A stretch of DNA of 36,030 nucleotides, taken from Deltaproteobacteria bacterium. Its GTDB lineage: Bacteria > Desulfobacterota > Desulfomonilia > UBA1062. A model generated the notes under the pieces. It searched no databases and was not told the origin of the DNA. It saw only the letters and a list, made by a program, of their open reading frames with translations. The DNA lies in the NCBI GenBank assembly GCA_029552245.1, contig JAKPDW010000073.1, positions 1 through 36,030 of the forward strand, in the 5' to 3' direction. Positions 31,341-36,030 of the stretch are shown here, piece by piece; the stretch's first letter is position 1, and the number at the start of each line of letters is the position of its first letter. A program made the translations under genes and the position numbers.

Positions 31341-32288
31341 ATGCATGACATGAGTGAACGGGCAGTTACGATATCGGTGGTGATACCCGTCTACCAGGCC
31401 GAGGCATGCTTGCATGAACTGCACGAGCGGCTCACCAGTGTATTGAGAACACTGGGGCCGGATTACGAGATCGTTCTCGTCGAAGACAGGGGCCAGGACC
31501 GCTCCTGGGAGGTCATCCGGGAAATCGCCGGGAAAGACCCGAGGGTGAAGGCCGCCAGGCTCAGCAGGAACTTCGGACAGCACCATGCGATCGCCGCCGG
31601 GTTGGACATGTGCAAAGGCGAGTGGGTGGTGATCATGGACTGCGACCTCCAGGACAGGCCCGAAGAGATCCCACGGCTCTACGAAAAGGCACTCTCAGGC
31701 CACGACATCGTGCTGGCGCGAAGAGCGGAAAGGCAGGATGGGGTTGTCAAACGGCTTTTTTCCAAAACCTTCTATGCTGTACTCTCATACCTGACGGAAA
31801 CAAGAATGGATCCCAGCATCGGTTCGTTCCGCATCATGTCCCGCAAGGTCGTACGTGAGCTGTCGAAAATGCACGAGCAGACCAGGTTCTTCGGCGGTCT
31901 CGTCAACTGGCTCGGATTCAGTTCGACCACGGTGGACGTGGAGCACGCGCCCAGGATGCACGGAAAGACCTCCTACAACCTGAAAAAGCTCGTACGCCTG
32001 GCGGTCGGGGCCATTCTCGCCTTTTCCGACAAGCCGTTGAGGCTTGCCGTCCAGCTGGGTTTCCTCATTTCCTTTTTGTCCATGTGCTTCGGGGTATATG
32101 CGGTCATTACCAAGCTGATGCACCCGTCTGTACAGCTCGGCTGGACGAGCCTCATTGTTTCCATATACTTCATGGGCGGTCTCGTGATAGGCGTAATCGG
32201 CATATGCGGGCTGTACATAGGGAAGATCTTCGAAGAGGTGAAGAGGCGACCGCTTTACGTGATAGACGAGAAGATCAATGCCGACTGA
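31341..32288 (+). CDS. CsbB/ArnC-like polyprenyl-phosphate glycosyltransferase (GT2)
   Basis: A 315-residue membrane-anchored glycosyltransferase. The GT2 domain has ISVVIPVYQAEA, the metal-binding MDCDLQDRPEEIP, GSFRIMSRK and the terminal MHGKTSYNLKKL. Two transmembrane helices follow (LAVQLGFLISFLSMCFGVYAV and SLIVSIYFMGGLVIGVIGICG). This architecture is shared by CsbB, ArnC and GtrB, which move a sugar from a nucleotide to polyprenyl phosphate on the cytoplasmic face. In Bacillus CsbB feeds YfhO, and YfhO-like genes are present here. ATG 31341 has GGGGTG upstream; ATG 31350 is possible. Its end overlaps the ATP-grasp gene by 11 bases. Confidence 0.88.
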   Translation: MHDMSERAVTISVVIPVYQAEACLHELHERLTSVLRTLGPDYEIVLVEDRGQDRSWEVIREIAGKDPRVKAARLSRNFGQHHAIAAGLDMCKGEWVVIMDCDLQDRPEEIPRLYEKALSGHDIVLARRAERQDGVVKRLFSKTFYAVLSYLTETRMDPSIGSFRIMSRKVVRELSKMHEQTRFFGGLVNWLGFSSTTVDVEHAPRMHGKTSYNLKKLVRLAVGAILAFSDKPLRLAVQLGFLISFLSMCFGVYAVITKLMHPSVQLGWTSLIVSIYFMGGLVIGVIGICGLYIGKIFEEVKRRPLYVIDEKINAD

Positions 32289-33480
32289 CTCGACCAAGAG
32301 AATCATGATAGTGGCAGGCGGAGAATGGCAGGTCCCGCTCATCAGGAAGGCCAAGGACATGGGGCTGTTCGTCGTGAACACGAACCTCTACGAGGACTCG
32401 CCCGGCTTCAGGTACGCCGACGTGGGAGTCGTTGCAGACGTGCTCGACAAAGAACGAAACCTCGAGATCGCGAGGAAGTACCGGCCTGATGCCATCGTCA
32501 CGGACCAGACAGACATCGCAGTCCCGACCGTTGCCTACCTTTGCGAAAAGATGCGCCTGCCCGGGATCGGCATGAGGGCCGCGACCCTCTTCACCGACAA
32601 GTACGCCATGAGGACGTTCCTGAAAGATCACGGGTTCTCCACGCCCGCATTCATGCTCTGCAAAACAATGGAAGACGCATTGGAGTTCGCTGATGAACAC
32701 GGATACCCCTTGGTCATAAAGCCACCGGCCAGCCAATCGAGCAGGGGGGTGCACAAGGTGACGTCTGAGGAAGACCTCCGTGCAAGCTACACGGACACCC
32801 TGAGGTTCAGCCCTGCGGGATGCATCCTCGCGGAGGAGTACATCGAAGGCGTAGAGTTCACGGTCGAGGGGTTCAAGACAGCGGAAAAGGCCTACTCGCT
32901 CGTGGTATCGAAAAAGAGGCCGTTCAGGCACTCGGAGATGATAGCATCGCGGCTTCTCTACCGCCACTGGGACCCGGACTTCGATTATCCCCAGCTCATG
33001 GAACTCAACGAGCGGATCGTCACCTGTATGGGCCTGCCCTTCGGCATCACACATGCCGAGTACAAGTGTCGAGACGGGACGTTCTACCTCATCGAGATAG
33101 CGGCCCGCGGGGGAGGGACGAAGATATCGTCTCACATCGTCCCCGAGATGACGGGTCTCGATATAAACGAGCTCCTCATCAGGTGCGCCTTGGGAGAGCA
33201 CATAACCGAGATCCACTTCGAACGCAGGGACCACTGTGTCGTCCTCGAGTTCCTTCTGTTCGACCCCGGAAAGGTCGCGTCAATCTCCGGCATCGATTGG
33301 CTCTCTTCGAACGACTCGATCATCGACTTCGGCCTGAACTTCGGTGTGGGAGACGTGCTTGCCCCGCCGTCAGACGACAGGTCTCGGCACGCCTACCTCA
33401 TCGCGAGGGCTGAAACGCCGGGGGACATAGAAAGGATCCTGAACGAGGCAAGGACAAGGGTGACCATCACGTACGCATAA
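32278..33480 (+). CDS. ATP-grasp carboxylate-amine ligase-like protein
   Basis: A 400-residue enzyme. The N-terminal pre-ATP-grasp domain begins IMIVAGGEWQVPLIRKAKDMG. The ATP-grasp fold follows: YPLVIKPPASQSSRGVHKV (phosphate loop and lysine), CILAEEYIEGVEFTVEGF, and FYLIEIAARGGGTKISSHIVPEMTG. The last motif has the E-x-A-x-R form of amino-acid ligases in place of the common E-x-N-x-R. It probably activates a carboxylate as acyl phosphate and joins it to an amine; the amino sugar made by WecE is an attractive acceptor, but neither substrate can be read from the sequence. It overlaps the glycosyltransferase by 11 bases. Confidence 0.78.
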   Translation: MPTDSTKRIMIVAGGEWQVPLIRKAKDMGLFVVNTNLYEDSPGFRYADVGVVADVLDKERNLEIARKYRPDAIVTDQTDIAVPTVAYLCEKMRLPGIGMRAATLFTDKYAMRTFLKDHGFSTPAFMLCKTMEDALEFADEHGYPLVIKPPASQSSRGVHKVTSEEDLRASYTDTLRFSPAGCILAEEYIEGVEFTVEGFKTAEKAYSLVVSKKRPFRHSEMIASRLLYRHWDPDFDYPQLMELNERIVTCMGLPFGITHAEYKCRDGTFYLIEIAARGGGTKISSHIVPEMTGLDINELLIRCALGEHITEIHFERRDHCVVLEFLLFDPGKVASISGIDWLSSNDSIIDFGLNFGVGDVLAPPSDDRSRHAYLIARAETPGDIERILNEARTRVTITYA

Positions 33481-33516
33481 AAGGAATCTCAACACATAAG
33501 CGAAGGGGGTACAACG

Positions 33517-34173
33517 GTGGATTCCCACGAGTGGAAGGAAAAGATCATCGATTACATCAAGAGAAACAGGGTCTCCTCCACCGAGGTGGCGGACTGCCTC
33601 GGTAAGACCGGCGCCGTGCCGGATGTCAGGCCCATAAGCGAAGGACATTTCAGGGTCGGGAACGTCTTCTGGGCGTATGCCTACGGAGAGAGCAACTGGG
33701 ATGTGCACGAACGGCTCCAGCACGTACAGGAGGGCGACGTGGCCCTCGTAGAGGTGTTCGACTGCAAGGACAGGGCCGTTTTCGGTGACCTCGTGTCCAA
33801 GTTCCTCATCCTGTACAGGCAGGTCTCGGCGATCGTGGTGAGGGGGTATCTCAGGGACGCACACCGTCTCATCAAAGAACGATGGCCGATATGGTGCACG
33901 GGGTTCAACCCTGTCGGGTGCTTCAACCAGAAGGTCGACACCCCCTTCGACCGAGACACCTTCGAAGACCGTCTGAGACGGTACCACGGGGCGATCGGCG
34001 TGTGCGACGATACGGGCGTGGTCATCATCCCCAAGGAGCATCATACCGAGGAGTTCTTCCATAAGCTCGAGTTCATAGAACAGCAGGAAGACATCTGGTA
34101 CGAGTGCATCGACAGGAGAAAATGGACGACCTTCGAGACGGTGTGCCTCAAGAAGTATGCAGACAAGGCCTGA
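33517..34173 (+). CDS. RraA-like / HMG-CHA aldolase-fold protein
   Basis: A 218-residue protein with the RraA fold. The N-terminal VSSTEVADCLGKTGAV matches the start of RraA and of 4-hydroxy-4-methyl-2-oxoglutarate aldolases. The substrate region FGDLVSKFLILYRQVSAIVVRG is followed by the conserved R-D pair in YLRDAHRL, then WPIWCTGFNPVG. The R-D pair is needed for metal and oxo-acid binding in the aldolases, so an enzyme is plausible; RraA proper is an RNase E inhibitor and is less likely in this setting. An extra C-terminal part of about 60 residues is not in the core family. GTG 33517 has GGGGG upstream. Confidence 0.7.
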   Translation: MDSHEWKEKIIDYIKRNRVSSTEVADCLGKTGAVPDVRPISEGHFRVGNVFWAYAYGESNWDVHERLQHVQEGDVALVEVFDCKDRAVFGDLVSKFLILYRQVSAIVVRGYLRDAHRLIKERWPIWCTGFNPVGCFNQKVDTPFDRDTFEDRLRRYHGAIGVCDDTGVVIIPKEHHTEEFFHKLEFIEQQEDIWYECIDRRKWTTFETVCLKKYADKA

Positions 34174-34196
34174 AACAGGAGGCGGCAGGGCAGGAA

Positions 34197-35036
34197 ATGC
34201 ACAGCGATGAGACAGGGCGCGGGGAACCCACCCCCGTTGTTCCCATCTTCGACGCGCTGACACATCCCACCATCACCGGGGGGTGGACCCCCGGGCGCCC
34301 TCAGACATCGGCCCACATGGACCGCCTGAAGGAGCAGATGGATCTTCATGACGTGAAGTGGGCCCTGGCCGTTGGCATGGAAGGGATCGGCGGCTATGCC
34401 GAAGACGAGTTCGCCAGTTTCGTGAGAAGGGGCTCGGACAGGCTCTTGCCAGTGGCGTTCTTGAACCCTTCACGGTTCGGCCCACGCAGGGATCTTTCCC
34501 GCCATGTCTCCTCCTTGAGAGACAAGGGGTACGTCGGGATAAAGATCCACCCGAGGCTTTCCCACACCCCCCTTACCCACCCGAACCTCCCGGCGGCCGT
34601 GAACGAGGCGGCAGAACAGGGCCTGGTGACCCTCATTTGTACGTATCCGTATGCCCCCGGGATGGACAGGGACACATACGCCCTGGACGCGCTCGTGTCC
34701 CTCCTCGACAAGACGAAAGGGTGCAAGGTGATCCTCCTTCATGCCGGTTGCGTGCGTCTCCTCGAGATGATCGAGATCGCGAGGCTCTTCGACGACGTTC
34801 TCCTGGATCTTTCCTTCACCATCTGCAAGTACGCGGGAAGCTCCATCGACCTGGACATAGCCTATGCGTTCAGGCAATTTGACAGGAGGGTATGCATAGG
34901 TTCCGACTTCCCGGAGTTCGATCTCAAGCTTTTGAGAGAGCGGTTCAGTGCATTTGCCGACGGCCTTCCCGGAGAGAAGATCGAGAACATCGCCTACAAG
35001 AACTTGCTGAACTTCATGGGAGACATCGTACTATGA
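34197..35036 (+). CDS. Amidohydrolase-2-like TIM-barrel protein with an altered metal site
   Basis: A 279-residue protein of the amidohydrolase_2 superfamily, which includes decarboxylases, hydratases and lactonases acting on oxo acids. Seen are D19-ALT-H23 (FDALTHPT), KIHPRLS, VILLHAGC and GSDFPEF with D237 at the last strand. The usual H-x-H of strand 1 is L-x-H, so one metal ligand is missing; the metal site must be mononuclear and altered, or lost. ATG 34197 is 23 bases after the RraA-like gene, with AGGAGG upstream. Its stop overlaps the methyltransferase start (ATGA). RraA-like and amidohydrolase proteins also occur together in 4,5-protocatechuate pathways. Confidence 0.7.
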   Translation: MHSDETGRGEPTPVVPIFDALTHPTITGGWTPGRPQTSAHMDRLKEQMDLHDVKWALAVGMEGIGGYAEDEFASFVRRGSDRLLPVAFLNPSRFGPRRDLSRHVSSLRDKGYVGIKIHPRLSHTPLTHPNLPAAVNEAAEQGLVTLICTYPYAPGMDRDTYALDALVSLLDKTKGCKVILLHAGCVRLLEMIEIARLFDDVLLDLSFTICKYAGSSIDLDIAYAFRQFDRRVCIGSDFPEFDLKLLRERFSAFADGLPGEKIENIAYKNLLNFMGDIVL

Positions 35037-35713
35037 AACTTTCCGGCCATGATGTCGACCTCGTCATCACCAGGTACAGGGAACGGCTCGGCAGATACGG
35101 GTACTCACCCAAGACCCTGGGGTGGGACAAGGGCAAGCAGGAGGTCAGGTTCGAGATGCTCACATCGCTCCACGAGTGCGAAGGCAAAAGCTTTCTCGAC
35201 ATCGGGTGCGGGTTCGGAGACCTCGTCCTTACCCTGGAGAAGAAGTGCTCATCGTTTCGCTACTACGGTATCGACCTCGTGCCCGACCTGGTGGAGATCG
35301 CTCGACAGAGGCACGCGAAAGCACACTGCCGCTTTGCGGCCATGGATTTCCTCGAGGCGACGATCGACGAGACCTTTGACATAGGCATAGCTTCCGGGGT
35401 GTTCAACTTCAGGCTCGAGAGGGGTGACAACTACGCCTTCGTGAGGGCGGTCATGGAAAAGGCCCTTAGCCTGTGTTCGGAAGGCATAGCGTTCGACTTC
35501 CTGTCCGACAAGGTGGACTACAGGTATGAGCACACCTTTCACTACAGCCCGGAGAGGATCCTCGAGATGGGCTACTCGTTCTCGCGCAACGTCGTGTTGA
35601 GAAACGACTATATGCCCTTCGAGTTCTGCCTGTTCATCTTCAAGGACGACTCCTTCTCCAAGGACGACACCCTCTTCAACCGCTACAAGAGGTTTTCCCC
35701 CGGAAAGCGGTGA
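35033..35713 (+). CDS. SAM-dependent methyltransferase, class I
   Basis: A 226-residue enzyme with a Rossmann-fold SAM-binding domain: motif I FLDIGCGFGDLVL (residues about 54-66), motif II YYGIDLVPDLVEIA with the acidic residue for the ribose, and FAAMDFLE. Later come IGIASGVFNF and the helical SPERILEMGYSFS. It starts at ATG 35033 in an ATGA overlap, so it is translationally coupled to the amidohydrolase-like gene. In this operon it most likely O- or N-methylates a sugar or its acyl decoration. It is the last gene before the insertion sequence, only 20 bases from its end. Confidence 0.82.
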   Translation: MKLSGHDVDLVITRYRERLGRYGYSPKTLGWDKGKQEVRFEMLTSLHECEGKSFLDIGCGFGDLVLTLEKKCSSFRYYGIDLVPDLVEIARQRHAKAHCRFAAMDFLEATIDETFDIGIASGVFNFRLERGDNYAFVRAVMEKALSLCSEGIAFDFLSDKVDYRYEHTFHYSPERILEMGYSFSRNVVLRNDYMPFEFCLFIFKDDSFSKDDTLFNRYKRFSPGKR

Positions 35714-35733
35714 ACACTGGAACCACTTGGTAG

Positions 35734-35875
35734 TGTCAAGATTCTCTCGCACTTTTGAATCAGGTCTCTGTCCTTCGGAGTAGTGCCTCCTGTTCTACGT
35801 GATATCCCTTTATCCGAGGCTTATGGTGGCCATCCCTTCGCCGTCTTTCTGCTTCACTACGAGTATGGGTCAGGG
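35734..35875 (-). mobile_element. End of an insertion sequence, inverted relative to the one at 1-134
   Basis: Starts TGTCAAGATTCT with CGCACTTTTGAATCAGG and closely follows the inverted sequence of 1-134. The terminus is intact and faces the glycan cluster. Similarity ends about 35873, where different sequence begins, so the body has been replaced or interrupted. Confidence 0.65.
35810..35872 (-). pseudogene. Transposase C-terminal tail, truncated
   Basis: On the minus strand TGA at 35872-35870 is followed by an open stretch encoding PILVVKQKDGEGMATISLG and a TAA at 35812-35810. It is the equivalent of the tail at 2-73, but the in-frame TGA and the loss of similarity upstream show that the rest of this copy is gone. 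Confidence 0.5.
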
Positions 35876-35936
35876 TTGGGTAAATACTGCGATAACGTAA
35901 AATATTTTTCGCACTTTCTGGTTTGTCATTGAAAAA

Positions 35937-35992
35937 GGTCCTCCATTCGGAGAGAAGGATTTTGGGTAAAAAACTCTAACCGAAGGAGGACC
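35937..35992 (+). promoter_or_regulatory. Hairpin that sequesters the ribosome binding site of the IS ORF
   Basis: GGTCCTCCATTCGG (35937-35950) pairs with CCGAAGGAGGACC (35980-35992) with one unpaired base, around a 29-base loop. The second arm contains the GGAGG that would start translation at ATG 35997. Such a structure would block translation of transposase from read-through transcripts. Confidence 0.6.
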
Positions 35993-35996
35993 GTTG

Positions 35997-36030
35997 ATGA
36001 GTAAGAGGAAGGGTAATGACGGGGCGTGTT
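35997..36030 (+). CDS. N-terminus of a probable transposase (partial)
   Basis: An ORF beginning MSKRKGNDGAC continues off the right edge. AAGGAGG lies just upstream, inside the hairpin at 35937-35992. Identification as a transposase comes only from its place next to an insertion-sequence terminus. Confidence 0.4.
   Translation, partial: MSKRKGNDGAC

Larger units (their letters stand above)
35888..36030 (+). mobile_element. Left end and leader of an adjacent insertion sequence (partial)
   Basis: After the truncated tail comes another terminus-like stretch with TTTTTCGCACTTTCTGG, sharing CGCACTTT and later AGGTC and TTCGGAG with the end at 35734. It leads to an ORF at 35997 that runs off the window. 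It may be a second copy of the same family inserted into the first. The exact left boundary is uncertain. Confidence 0.4.

Noticed and set aside
1-36030. Composite transposon carrying the whole window
   Set aside because: The two flanking ends are similar but belong to damaged or partial copies, and no target-site duplication can be seen because the outer ends lie off the window.

Overview
The window is GC-rich bacterial chromosome with short intergenic gaps and long runs of overlapping genes. The gene set suggests a strictly or facultatively anaerobic Gram-negative bacterium, most likely in the old Deltaproteobacteria (Desulfobacterota). The reasons are a corrinoid methyltransferase operon with its own reductive activator, selenocysteine synthase (selA), FCD-type regulators, an AidB-like acyl-CoA dehydrogenase under an apparent TetR operator, and lipid-linked glycan genes. 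That placement is inference; no rRNA or other phylogenetic marker is present.

Layout. 1-134 and 35734-36030 are ends of related insertion sequences in opposite orientation, so both edges of the window sit in repeated DNA. 536-8269 is almost all minus strand: an FCD regulator, then ribF plus a metallophosphoesterase, then a five-gene corrinoid methyltransferase operon (methyltransferase, corrinoid protein, MtaA-like methyltransferase, RACE-type activator, MetH-activation-like protein). A tRNA-Leu(CAG) on the plus strand shares a symmetric promoter with ribF. 8281-9628 is a repeat-rich gap, a strong FCD-type operator, a truncated ORF and a graveyard of insertion sequences. 9629-10983 is an AT-richer pair: a DUF1003 gene broken by an in-frame TAA, and a DedA protein. 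11399-17272 carries an FCD regulator, a zinc-ribbon protein, a YbjN-like protein, an MmpS-like lipoprotein with a TetR regulator, the acyl-CoA dehydrogenase, and a DciA-like DUF721 protein. 17468-23687 holds rluD, then selA, a patatin and a TPR-bearing GT-C-like membrane protein in one run. 23967-24842 is an orphan protein with a HEPN-like motif.

25107-35713 looks like a dedicated surface-glycan system. On the minus strand are a WecE-type sugar aminotransferase and two tandem YfhO-like membrane glycosyltransferases. Divergently on the plus strand are a CsbB/ArnC-like polyprenyl-phosphate glycosyltransferase, an ATP-grasp ligase, an RraA-like aldolase-fold protein, an amidohydrolase-fold protein and a SAM methyltransferase. 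Read together, this suggests that a nucleotide amino sugar is made, moved to polyprenyl phosphate, decorated by ligation and/or methylation, and transferred outside the membrane by the YfhO proteins. The tailoring genes are the least familiar part of the window and the best candidate for an undescribed system.

A second genome-level oddity is that most intergenic gaps of 400 bases or more hold two or three imperfect copies of a short sequence, usually spaced 60-76 bases apart, with a different sequence in each gap.
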